A stretch of DNA of 64,000 nt from Pseudisothecium myosuroides. Its lineage: Eukaryota; Streptophyta; Bryopsida; Hypnales; Lembophyllaceae. Positions within the stretch are counted from its first letter, which is position 1, and the number at the start of each line of letters is the position of its first letter. The position numbers and the translations under genes were made by a program. Below are positions 1-10,991 of the stretch, piece by piece. Below the pieces are notes generated by a model, which saw only the letters and a program-made list of their open reading frames with translations, was not told the origin of the DNA and ran no database searches. The stretch spans positions 26,722,001-26,786,000 of the forward strand of contig OX637293.1 of NCBI GenBank assembly GCA_951799445.1, given 5' to 3'.

Positions 1-679
1 TGTATGAAAAAATGCCCAAAATGGTGGTTACTCTTTGGATTCATTCTTCTAGGCAAGTTGGCTACATGCTTGAAAATTTTCAGATCATTTGGAATTGCAC
101 AACATATAGGAAAAAAATAGTAAGTAGAAAGAAGTAGAGAATGATTCAAAACACTAAATTGTTAAGAATTTATTTATGGAATTGAAAAATGCCAATCCCA
201 ACGGTTGTAATGTTGTAATAAATAATGTACATCCAATGTTTTTATTTTTTTTCAAAAATATTGGAAATTGAGTGAAATAAAGGACTTCAAAGTTTATTTT
301 AGAGTAGAGATTCCATAACTACCCTCAAACTAAGAATCCTCATAACTTTTGACTCATTAATCCAAATGGAATGATTTAAAGCTTTCCATGTACATATAAA
401 TCTAAAGAACCAATTTCAAATTTTTATTTTTTTTAAAAATGATTTTTAAAGAATTTTTTTGAGCTGCCCAGACTGCCCGCCGTACACCAAAAATTACATA
501 TCATACAATAACTTTTTAACCATGTAGTCAAAAGTTATGAAAATTGTTGGGCCTTAAAGATACTCCTTGGACACATCTTGTGTGAAAATTTCAAAGAAAA
601 AAATAAAAACTTCACTCGTAGTGAGCTGCCCAAAATCGCTATGTTGTCAAAAAACGGTGTTTGGACCTTTAGGGGTTAA
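1..679. mobile_element. 3' part of a TTAA-flanked non-autonomous element
   Basis: The window opens inside a repeat. Bases 1-679 align by eye, in the same orientation, with 36775-37442 (shared words such as GGCTACATGCTTGAAA, CTTCAAAGTTTATTT and ATGATTTAAAGCTTTCCA). The copy ends in CCTTTAGGGG followed by TTAA at 676-679, the terminus shared by the TTAA family of this window. The left end lies outside the window. The small open frame at 567-830 overruns the element end and is not coding. Confidence 0.7.
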
Positions 680-1581
680 TGTTCAAAATACTTTAAAATT
701 TACTAGGTTTATTCTAAGCTTACAGTCTACACTAAATAGGGGTATTAAGGGGACCAAAAAATTAAAGGGACTTATCTTAGAAAATTGTAGATGTTTGAAA
801 CATGATGTACACCCCCGGACACTCCAATAACTATTGATGTACAAAAAGGTAGATATTTATATAGTGTGAAATGTCAATTAATTAGTATGGGTCCCCTTAA
901 TATCCCTATTCAGTGTAGGTATAGAAAAAATTCAACGTTTTAGACACTGGAATGCAAAAATTTTGAATTGTAAGACCATTAATTAGTTTTGATATTTTTA
1001 TTGTAGTATTTAAATCTTTAGAATCTTGAAATTGCAATATTGAATCTTGATGAATTTACACAATCTATATGAATTGGTGTGCAATTGAATCTTAATCATA
1101 CTCTAATCCTAGAGTTGCTTTGATAAATTTAATAGCAAAAAATGATAGTCAATCATTTTTAAAGAGTTCGTCAGCAAGGTTTGAAATTTGGTCGTGGTCG
1201 TTCAAGCATTCAAAAGAAAACCTTTTGGTTACAAAATCTAAAACGTGATTTACAAATGATCAACAATTATTTTTCATATCAAGCAATGAATGATTCAGTT
1301 CTTTCAATATTATTTGTACAACTTTGCTAATGGTCTATTTGCATTATAGAGGTAAGTTCATGTTATATTAAATATTTTTTAATTTTGCATAGGGTAATGA
1401 AAAAAAAAATTGTATAGTTTTGTAGCGTATTTAGCTTTTTTAGTTTTTAGTTCTTGAAACTTGATTTTGACATTTGGAATAAGTGATTTTTCTATTGAGC
1501 AAACTATCAAAGTGAAGCTTCTCAAAATCTAGTTTGAACTCCATTCAAAAACTACAAAATTTCTTAATGGTGAGTTTTTTC
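680..1581. other. AT-rich intergenic DNA, nothing recognised
   Basis: AT-rich sequence with A and T homopolymers. There is no open frame with protein-like composition, no RNA gene and no clear terminal inverted repeat. Confidence 0.5.
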
Positions 1582-1733
1582 TAAACCCTTAAAAGACAAT
1601 GAGGACAAAAATTGTCTGATGAATGACTTCGTTGTTCATTGTAGAAATAAAAAATGCACCTATTGGTCTAATAATTGGAGGATTTTGGTGACTACCTTGT
1701 TTTGGGGGGGGAGCAACATCCTTCAAGGGTTAA
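1582..1733. mobile_element. Short (about 150 bp) TTAA-family element
   Basis: Starts TAAACCCTTAAAAGAC and ends CTTCAAGGGTTAA, the CCCTNAA/TTNAGGG terminal type. A diverged homologous copy lies at about 27055-27200 (shared GAATGACTTC, ATTGTAGAAA, CACCTATTGGT and AATAATTG in the same order), which shows it is a dispersed repeat. Confidence 0.55.
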
Positions 1734-2592
1734 GGTAGGCGAACCCATTTCCAAGCAGTCCTTAATGCCACACCCTACAGAAGGTCCTTTCAATGTACAG
1801 TGCAAAGTTTTCAATCGTGTCCTTAATGGCACATCTACCGATGAGAATAGTTGTAAGGTAGGAGGTCCATAAACCGCTCATCTAAGAGCTGAAGCTGACT
1901 TTTGGGGAGGTAGAACTTCTTAGAATATTTTTCAGTAAATTTTCCTTGAAAGGCAAGAGAAATTGGCATCTAACCCAAGTTGTTTCATATTTTTTGAAGC
2001 TTTTTGGAATTAGTTATGAATTTCTGAAGTTGCAGAAAAGTGCATTTTTGTGGGCTCTAAAACCGACCACCTCCTCAAATGCACACCACTTGTACATTGG
2101 AAAGTGCAAAATGTACCTCTAGAGCTTGATTGGTTTTAGAACCCGCTCCATTTTAGGACCTCCTACCTTATGCTAACATCAATGGTTGTGCAGGTGAAGG
2201 ATCTCTTCTTTTGCAGAGCAATTTTCCAAACAGCCTCCATGTTTCAAGCTACAATGCCTAGATTCGTGGCCAGCGCTGCAAGTAACTAAGATACTACAGC
2301 GACCGTCTTCCTTGTTTGGTAGTGGACGGAATACAGTTCATATTAAAATATGTTTATGTTTGCAGTATTCAATCAAGAATCAATAAAGGCTCCACCATAT
2401 TGCTGGTTACAGGAACCTATAAGTCCTCACTTTACACTTGAATACAAAGATTTTTCATTTTATCATTTCTCAATTTTTTGGTGTCCTTGGACTAGGTGCA
2501 AAAGGCTAATCTGGTGAACATTTCCTCTAATTATCTAGAATCCTTGACGTAGACATTCTCTTAAACAGACAGGTAGGGTTTGCCTACCTTAA
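1730..2592. mobile_element. TA-flanked AGGTAGG inverted-repeat element (outer)
   Basis: Bases 1730-1746 (TTAAGGTAGGCGAACCC) are the inverted complement of 2576-2592 with one mismatch. The ends read TA-AGGTAGG...CCTACCT-TA, as in the elements at 1854, 29017 and 54955. The element contains a second inverted-repeat pair (1854-2170), so it may be a nested structure. No protein-like frame inside. Confidence 0.6.
1854..2170. mobile_element. TA-flanked AGGTAGG MITE (inner, 317 bp)
   Basis: A perfect 15 bp terminal inverted repeat: TAAGGTAGGAGGTCC at 1854-1868 and its complement at 2156-2170. The outermost TA is the probable target duplication, leaving AGGTAGG termini. Non-coding. Confidence 0.65.
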
Positions 2593-3290
2593 CCCTAGAA
2601 TGCCAGCAGAGCCATTTCATGGCTTTTGGATGACAATGTTGTTATCTCTATAGAAACTGGAAGCATTTTTTCATCCACATTTTTCTTGATGACCTTTCAT
2701 GGTAGGTTATGAAGAGTATCCAATTGAGTTTGAAGTCTTGCCAGTGTTTGTCTTCACGTAAATGAGAAGTTAGTAAAAAAACCGGATCATAGAATATGCT
2801 ATTTTTATTAGAGTATTTTAGGAAGTTGTTGTTCCTTGCTCTAAATCTGAAATTTCTTCACAAAAATGATATTTTTTGAGTTTGAGTCCAACTTATTGAA
2901 TGAAGGTGTCTATTCTAGTTTCTACTCCAATTAGAATTTTGAAAAAATCCCTAATATTGAATATTTTATTGCAATTGGAACTTTGGGTGTATTTTCAATG
3001 TCTATTATTTTCTAAAAGTAGAATGACATGGAAATTGAGTTTATACCATGATGTTTGTCATTGTAATATACACACATGGTGAAATTTACAGATTTTTTGA
3101 AATAATTTTCTATTAGCCATGTGATTTTTCTTCACTTTGTCTTCAAAAATTCTCAAAAAAGTCAATTTTCGACCAAAAAATCTAAATTTTTGTGAAGTAA
3201 GGAAGACATGTAATTTCATCTTTGATAAATAAATATAAATTTTTTCATACATATTTAGTTGCAAAATGGCAGTGAGAGTCTACTACCACA
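2589..3290. mobile_element. TTAA-family element, copy without the nested insertion
   Basis: Begins TTAACCCTAGAATGCC and matches 29641-31294 over its length (shared GAGCCATTTC, TGGCTTTTGGATGAC, GAGTATCCAATTGAG, AAATTTTCAGATTTTTTG and AAAATGGCAG), except that 29739-30664 is absent here. The right terminus is eroded near 3275-3290. The 5' TTAA is shared with the outer inverted repeat of the preceding element. Confidence 0.7.
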
Positions 3291-5116
3291 TTTGATTTCT
3301 AGATAGAGAAGTAAGAGAACAAATCAAATTTTAAACTTTGACTCCATGATCTTAGGCTCGAGGGCAAACTGAAGCGTCTGACAAATGATAGAGATGAAGA
3401 ATGCACCTGATGTGTACTTAGTGTAGGAATCTGATCATTTTTCGGTAACTACAGTACCGAATCCCTTGGTGCTTGGCCTCGTCTTTATGGAGTTCCCAGT
3501 TCTGTTTTTGCGAGTGAGTTATTGGACATGCATACTGATATTTGTTTGAGCACGGTTTGCAATGTCAAACTTTAAATGGCAGGCACTTTCACAGGAAGAA
3601 TAGGGAGGCGTTACCCTCCCCGGTATTTTTCTGTAGGTTGTTCCTTCACCCCCTTGACTTTTTGTTTTGTCCGTCAAAAGCCAATCTCGATTAGAGGTAG
3701 TGAGGCAGGTTTGGACCACGTATGCTGCAACCAGCCTCTAAATTTTTGAGAGCTGCTCACACTGAAACTTCACCGAGAGATTCGTCACTAGGCCCCTGCC
3801 AATTGTTCCCAACGAAGTCAAAGTTCGCTGATTCAATATCTAAAACATACGTCCAGCTTGAAATTTTTTGTCTGAAGCAGTTACGCATAAATGCTCGCCA
3901 CTGCACTTCCTGCATGCCTCCGCAATTTTGAGACAACATTACTTGGTCTAAAATGAAATTAGTCATACTGTAAATACCGTGCTTTAGTTGTTCTCTAATC
4001 GTCAGCGTCAACAACCAAACCACGAGACTTGCGCATGCTTGTCTGTTTTTGTCGGGAAAATGGGACCGGATTCGATTGCAATATGAAAAGGACATAGTTC
4101 GTAAAGGAAGAGACAGTGAATGTAAACCAGTGTGAACTTCCATTTTTTTGAGGTGTATTCACCCTACATAACATTTTTTAGCCTATAGATGGAACCACCC
4201 CGCACCGCAAAAGACTCAGTGACTGATGACATGTCTTCGTTTCGTAACTGTTGGTACAATATCTTCCACCAAATTTGAGCTCAAGAGTGCTTAATATAAG
4301 TAGAAGGGCAAGTTCTTTTCTAAGGGTGTTGAGCTCCTAGTGAATCTGCGCTCTACACAAAATGGAAGATGCACACAAAGTCAGTTTCTTCGATGTTCTT
4401 CTAAATTTAAGAGCAATTTCAATTAAACTGTCAACTTCCCAATTGACAGAAACGAGATGCATGCATACGCGATTTTTCATTCGACAATGAGGACGGTCAG
4501 TTTAACTGAACGTTTCCAATTTAATGGAAATTCCCTTCTTTGCAACAGCAGGTGGGTTATGACTTACGAAGGTGATGATTACGAGGATTAAGAGTCAGCT
4601 TTGGCTGGACGGGTCACGTGATTGATCAGTTTCTGACTTGCTGCTAAACATGCTTTAGTTCCGAATTTTGCTTAATTGCAGGTACAGACACGTTGTCCAT
4701 GCTGATGTACTGGTTGCCTGCACGAGTCGCGTGTATGGTAGAGCAACGACCCGAATGCGGGTGTCCAGCCAAGGGTGAAAGTAAAAAAAAGACCCCCTAT
4801 TTTGTGACCACTCGCAGTCTTGCACGGGCGCCCTCAATGCTTTAATAGCAGGCAGTGGATAGGGTGAGTACAAACAATCACCCCTGGGCCTAATACTTCA
4901 CTTCAACTGCTGCCCCCCGCACAGAGAAGCCGGGTGCGAATGGAGACTAGTTCACCAGCTGGATTGCGACGGGCCGGGGGAAGGGTACGATCGACTGTAC
5001 TCACTCAAGAGTTAGTTCCTCCATTGTTTGTATTCAATTATCTAACTGAAGTGTGCTCTAGCTAATTGAGGTGGAGTGATCGAGTGTGGCAGCAGCAGCG
5101 GGGGTGGGCACTGGGT
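3291..5116. other. Intergenic DNA upstream of the transporter
   Basis: Less AT-rich than the flanking repeats. It holds a 128-codon minus-strand frame (3757-4143) with no family resemblance, and CCCCCTATTTTGTGACC at 4793-4809, a motif resembling the repeats at 34500 and 35395. A 5' UTR or first exon of the transporter may lie in 4900-5110 (there is an ATG near 4939), but no convincing splice pair was found. Confidence 0.4.
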
Positions 5117-8019
5117 ATGGCCTGGACGCTGGGACTCATGTTCCTCTTCCCCTGGAATTCCATCCTCACAATTGGCGATTACTACTACGCCATCTTTCCT
5201 GTAAGTTGTTCAACTCACTCCTCTCGAGTCTAGCTACTTCTGCAGCAGCTGCTTTATTTGCTTGCAATTCAGTTTAGTACTTCACGGAGGGTCGTGTTGA
5301 CAGACGTGTTGGCTGCATATCCTGCCTGTGTCGTCGATGGATTGGGTGGCGTGCAGGATTACCATCCGTCGCGGGTGTTCACCCTGATCTACCAGTCGCT
5401 GTCGCTCACGGCCGCACTCGTCTTCGTGTGCTTCGAGGCACGCGTTAGTACGCGCCTGCGAGTTCTCTTCGGCTACGGCAGCTTCTTCGTTCTATTGCTG
5501 CTTATCATCATTGTGAGTGTCGGACACCTGACATAATTGTATCCTCGTTGCGAGCTCGCTTGCTTACTTGCTCAAGAGAGTTGCGGGGTGATCGATATGG
5601 TGCCTGCTTGCTTTCATTGCGCTGTGGAGATCCTGTGTAGGTAGATTTGGCGACGTCTGGCCATGGCGGCGTGGGTCCGTATGTGGGGGTGTGCGCTCTT
5701 GTTAGTGGCCTCGGCATCGCGGACGGCATGGCGCAAGGCGCTCTTCTGGGCGACTTTTCATTCATGGAACCGATCTACATTCAGGTTGGTACTGAAATTA
5801 TAGCATAACTTCTCAATCCCCGGCCTGCTAATTCAAATCGAGTTCACCGTACGCCGTGGAAAGATTAGAATGTAGTGAGCTAGCAATTGAGGGTTCAATG
5901 ACGACAGAAGCTAAGGGACGGTGACCACTCTTTAAGCGCTGAGACTAGTTAGGATAAGGTCACTAAAGATTCAAATCCAACAGATTCCAACACGCCAGAG
6001 AATGCAAGATTTCATCACTTGTATACCATTGCAACAGTTTGGGAAAGATTTAAATTTGTATTTGTGGATCGTCGTCGAAAGCGGACACAAGTTATTTCTG
6101 ATGCCGAGGTGTAAAATCTCAAAACCAACATGTGCTCGCTGTACAAGATTTTGGGTGTCACCAGATGTTAAGTAGTGTCACCATTGCAATTCCGTGTCCC
6201 TCCCTTTGTTCTTATGGTCGATGGTCTGTGGCAGGCGTACTCCGCAGGGCTGGCGATGTCGGGATTGATAACATCTGCGTTGCGCTTTGTTACGAAAGCG
6301 GCGTTCGGGGACTCGCATTCTGGAATTCGAAAAGGCGCATGTAAGAAGTCAGACTACTTGGCCATGGAAATGAATGAATTATCCGCAATTGCCTGCATGC
6401 GACGATGCAGGAAGCTTGATCGACTTACTGCATTCAATGCTTCTGTGTCATCACATGCAGTGACGTTCTTCGCCATTTCCGCATTCTTAGAACTGTTGGG
6501 GTTCCTCTTATACGCCGTGGTGTTTCCGAAGGTGCAAGCAGTCAAGCAGTTCCGTATAGTTGCGCGACAGCAGGGCGCTCTCACGGTGAAGGACGACCTG
6601 GCTGCAGCCGGGTTGCCCTCGGATCACGTACAAATGCGCATCATTCTACCCTTCAGTTGGGGTTTCTTCTTACTTCTGTGTGAAATCTAGGCCGACCCAA
6701 AACCCTAATTGGTGATGATTGTCGTTCGCAGGATAGCGAAATTGGCAAACATACCACACGATTGACTGTGTGGCAGCTTGCAGCTCGGAACTGGGACTAT
6801 CTGCTGGACCAAATCATCATCTACACGGTCTCCTTGAGTATATTTCCGGGATTTCTGTATGAAGATACAGGGAACCACAAGCTCGGAACATGGTATCATA
6901 AATCCTTCATATTCACAAGTATTCAGTCACAAAACATTATTCATGAACTTCAAATGTTATATACCATTACCCAAGGTGACAACTTCCAATAATGAAAGAG
7001 TTGTTGAAGAATCATGTGAGAAAGCCTAATTCTAAGACTTGTGTCGCAATGGCAGGTATGCATTGGTGTTGGTTGCAGTGTTCAATGTAGGCGATTTTGG
7101 GGGCCGCTACTTGCCTTTGTGGAGGCCATTCTATCTGCAGTCACGGAAAGTGATATTTCTGTTGTGCGTTGCTCGTGTGTTGTTCATACCGTGCTTCTAC
7201 TTCGCTGCCAAGTATGCCGATGCAGGCTGGATGATCTTCTTGTGTATCATGCTCGGCACCACAAATGGGTCTCTGTCGGTCCTGGGATTCATGAGGGCTC
7301 CTCGCGGATACTCGGTATGTTTCATGTGCATTTAATTTTCAATTTGGAAATTAGCTTATGTGACTCAAAGTATTGCTAAAGGCTCTAACGTTTCAAATTA
7401 AACACTGAAGAATTCACAATTTTCATAGCTTTGGAGAACCTCACGCAGAAACGCGGCCACTTTTGGAATCACTGGAATTCCGCTGCAAGCGAAGTTATTT
7501 TGATCGGGGTTTTGATCTCATCATTTTCATTGTTTGTCAATTCTTGAAGTCCAAGAAAATTGTCCAATCTAGTGTTCAGTTTAATTGTCAAATAGAAATT
7601 TTGCCAAATCGACTGTTACCTTTTAGACTTGATAACCTATGAGAATAATGCTGGAGAAGGTTATACGACATCTTGCCAAACTATTTCCTTAAAACTTGAA
7701 TGTCCAAATTCTGAATATTTTGGTTGATCAAAGGGTCCATACTTGGCAGAAGAGAAAATTGTATATTTCTTTTGGCCAGTTGAAGAGAAAGCGACATCAT
7801 GGTTGGAAACATAGACATGGTACTATGTGGTCTTTCACTTGCAAATGTACTTCAGTTAAGATTCTTGAACTTTCAAAACTTTGTGTCTTACATATCTGTT
7901 CGATTCTGCAGAGCCCGGAACAAAATGCTATTGGGAACGTCTTGATACTTGCTTTGATTCTGGGTCTCACACTGGGCGTATTATCAGGCTGGCTTTGGCT
8001 TATCGGCAAAGGATGGTAG
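5117..8019 (+). CDS. ENT: Equilibrative nucleoside transporter (ENT family, SLC29-type)
   Basis: Facilitated nucleoside transporter, a multi-pass membrane protein. Exons: 5117-5200, 5357-5512, 5641-5784, 6235-6340, 6461-6627, 6732-6892, 7056-7314, 7912-8019. All junctions keep frame and give about 394 residues, slightly short for a plant ENT (usually about 415-450). Family landmarks are FPWNSILTIGDYYY in TM1, DYHPSR just after it, GLGIADGMAQGALLGD, SGLITSALRFVTKAAFG, SLSIFPGFLYED and NVGDFGGRYLPLW, the last carrying the conserved Asp and Gly-Arg of TM8. A charged cytosolic loop lies between the two halves. The C-terminus is hydrophobic and ends GKGW. The start is uncertain: the frame stays open back to about 5075, an upstream exon is possible, and the ATG at 5117 begins almost at TM1. 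The exon 5 donor (CAC|GTACAA at 6628) is weak; using it keeps phase with DSEIGKH of exon 6. Confidence 0.9.
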
Positions 8020-8983
8020 ATGTTCTTGCAGTGGTAAATTTTATCTTATGAAGCCCCAACCTCTCTCTTGTGTTTCCATCTGTGCAAATGGTGTGAAATG
8101 GTGATAAAAGAGTTGTTTTCACTATTGCTTGGACGGCGCAGTCTGCAAGGAGAATAGCAAGGAATTGTGGCGCAAGATTCATGCAACTTGCGGTGACAGC
8201 TTGGAAAGGAGGAAATCTCTGCTGTCTGAGTTGGCCTGCACTGTTCAAGGCATTATGTAAACATGCCGAAAGAGTGCAGAATGGAAAATTAATGGTTGTA
8301 ATCAAGCAACGCATCGTTAAGAATTTTCCTGACAGTGGGAACTCAAAGATTTGCTGGTACCCTGGACTCAGGGATTGTATCATTGAGGGATCGACTGTTC
8401 AAAGACATGGAGATTACTGCCACTTCATGGCTAAGGTGCACCTGTTGAAATTAGAAGTCTATACATCAGACGTTGCTTCTGGAGCCTCTCACCTTTTTCC
8501 ACAGCTAATTAAGGTTAACATGCCTGTTAGCAAGCAGATTTGCTATCGAGGTACCTTGGAGGAGCTATTTGTGAACTCACGTATTTTTCAGAGATTGAGA
8601 AGTTTTGAGAGGAGCCAGTTGCAAGTATAATCAAGACACTCCAACAAGAAATGAATTTTCTGTGATTTTTTAAAGTGTGGATAGACCCTAAACCACACGC
8701 ATTGTCCCATCCCCAACTGCATTGTCCTGATGCTAAAGGATTTCTAAGTTTGTGGTAATGGATGGGTGATTGATGCAAATGGGAGGGTCTAATAGATGTT
8801 GGAATTGGTTGACTGACGGCATTGGGGTTGTTCTACCTTATATGTGATGAAGAGCTTGTCATGCAAGCAACACATTGAATGTTATTCACTTTGTTCAAAG
8901 AATCATCATCATTATTCTTTGTGCAAAGTTTGCTTAAAATTTTGGTAGTTACTGTAAAAACAAAACATGTATGCTATAATATG
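8020..8983 (+). other. 3' flank / probable 3' UTR of the transporter
   Basis: Follows the stop codon. A 149-codon frame (8181-8630) resembles no family I know and has no hydrophobic or motif structure, so it is treated as chance within UTR or intergenic DNA. TTCTACCTTATA near 8831 resembles the right terminus of TA-flanked elements, but no left partner was found. Confidence 0.4.
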
Positions 8984-9590
8984 TACAGTCGGGTACAGGA
9001 ACCTTACAAATTTTCCAGTCAATTTTCACTAGAAAGTTTATCAACTTCAAGAAGCTCTAGCATGCTAAAAAATGAACCGATTTTGGAACCACAAATTGCG
9101 TTGGAATTGCAATGAAGTGCACTTCAACTTCATAACAAGTGAAAAATGAATAAATTCAAATCATACAAAAATTTGAATTTCTTTTATACACTATCTACCA
9201 TTTCATAGAGAACCTTCGGAAGATAGTCAAAGTTTTTTTGCAATGGGGTGAAGAACAAGCAAAAAATCATACAAGCAATTCAAGTGGTATGAGATCAAGT
9301 ATATCTTAAGCAATTGTGAAGGTTCATTTCTCATATGTACCATTGAATACAAGTTGTAACTTTCACAATTGTTGGCAACACTAGATAGTGCATAGTATAT
9401 AGAAAACATCAAACTTTTTGTACAATTTTCAATTACATATGTGTGTTTGTAATGATGATAAAGTAGACTTTAGTGTGATTCCAATGCAAAATTCAAAATT
9501 CTGTTCAATTTTGAGCATACACAGGCCTCCCAGAATTGACCTAATCTCAATAGGATGCAAAAATTTGTAAGGTTCTTGTACCCAACTGTA
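8984..9590. mobile_element. TACAGT inverted-repeat element (607 bp)
   Basis: About 31 bp of left end starting TACAGTCGGGTACAGGAACC is matched by the complement of the right end at 9560-9590 (three or so differences). The ends read TA-CAGT...ACTG-TA, compatible with a TA target and CAGT termini of the Tc1/mariner/pogo type. The interior is AT-rich and non-coding, hence non-autonomous. Confidence 0.65.
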
Positions 9591-9837
9591 CAATAGTATT
9601 GTCCAAATCGTTGTTTGGCTACTGGATATCCCAAGAGGGACTTCTGAACAAAGTCAATGTCTAAAATAAAAGGAACTGTAAAACTTCACGTAAGGTAGAA
9701 GAAGGCCGACTGATCACATACCAGAATTGGTAAAATGGGGATGGCCTAACCCATTCAGTGAAACTAATGTGGCCACCTTCTTCTGAATTCAAAGAGAATG
9801 GGTGAACTTTTACTTTCCATACCAGAGTCTATCTAAA

Positions 9838-10137
9838 TAGGGGTTGTCACACCTCCAAGAATGAACTTCTATGAAGAATGAGAAGGCCTGGAGTGAAAAG
9901 AAGTCGACAAGAGCCTTTATCCATGAAGAAGGTGTGATTCCCCTTTTCACCGTGTGAAGACTCAGCTTGTTAATCTTCTCTACAGCTTTTCAATCTTCAT
10001 GTCCATTCTTCACTTTCAGAAGGGAAAGGAAAAAACTTCTCAATCTTCAAAGAATTGGCCCTCTGCAAATCAAGGAGAGAGTGCCACATCTTTTTTCTCT
10101 AAAGATTGAAAATGGGGAGAAGGTGTGACAACCCCTA
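9838..10137. mobile_element. MITE with TAGGGGTTGTCACACC ends (300 bp)
   Basis: TAGGGGTTGTCACACC at 9838-9853 is exactly matched by its complement at 10122-10137. The interior has AGAAGG-rich partial self-complementarity. No coding capacity. The superfamily was not assigned because no clear target duplication is visible. Confidence 0.65.
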
Positions 10138-10338
10138 CCGTTATAAGTGGGAAAGATGGATTACAAAGATTCCTCAACCAGTTTCCATTCATGATTCAAA
10201 ATATTACACCTTCTAAGTCCTGAAATCTTGAGATGTATTTGATGCACCAATTGAAGATTTCCCCTGCGGAAGTAGAAACTTGTGCATTAATGATTTGTAA
10301 CATATGTACAAAACCTCATGTGCATTCAAGATAATCCT

Positions 10339-10636
10339 TCAAACAACACCTTCAGGAAAAAAGGCCGATGGACCTGAAGGCCGGGTTACACTACAGTACA
10401 GTAGCGACACTGATAAGGCGGTCATGTGCTTTCCACACACGTGCAATTGGAGCAGACCCATGATCATGTTCACGACAGTTACAAAGCCAGCAATCGTGCA
10501 CAACTTCCAATCCCACGGAAGTCCCAAACACAGGCGACCCTGCCATGGTCATGTGAAACTGGGCCCAGGTGATGATCGCAATCGAAACAAGCACAACCAG
10601 TGTTGTGGAGGTCGACGGGTTGTGTAGCATGAGCAA
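10339..10636 (-). pseudogene. Possible remnant of a small membrane protein
   Basis: Two overlapping minus-strand frames are rich in hydrophobic runs: 10636-10391 (TTLVVLVSIAIITWAQF, then HMTMAGSPVFG) and 10527-10339 (LCTIAGFVTVVNMIMGLLQL, then CGKHMTALSVSLLYC). Together they look like one multi-span protein broken by a frameshift near 10500, or two exons. No family is recognised. The F-box gene on the same strand lies about 400 bp away on its 5' side. Confidence 0.25.
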
Positions 10637-10991
10637 TGACCTGAATCCAAGATCAACTCAGAACCCATAATGATTCTATGGACCACGTTAAGTACCGCAT
10701 TCAGGATCCTCTTATCTAATGACTGACTGCCACGGAGTACGAATCAGTGACTCACTCACTCCAGGACTTTCCAGGGTTCCACTATCTCGAATGAAACTAA
10801 GTATTTATTTCTAGGACGTTAAACTCAGGATTGATAGCAACAATCTGTGTCGGATTGGACTTCTCTAGGTCGCTCTAGTTCGAGTTTCGAAGTCTCTTAG
10901 AGGCACGGCCAATAATCGTAAAAGAAAGACTTCCGGTAGACATGCCTGCTTGCATGCCTGCATCATCCCGGCCTCTATGCCGATGGATGAA

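Noticed and set aside
3757..4143. 128-codon minus-strand open frame
   Set aside because: No family resemblance, no splice context and no codon bias. Probably chance in AT/GC-balanced DNA.
8181..8630. 149-codon frame just after the transporter
   Set aside because: No family resemblance and it lies where a 3' UTR is expected.
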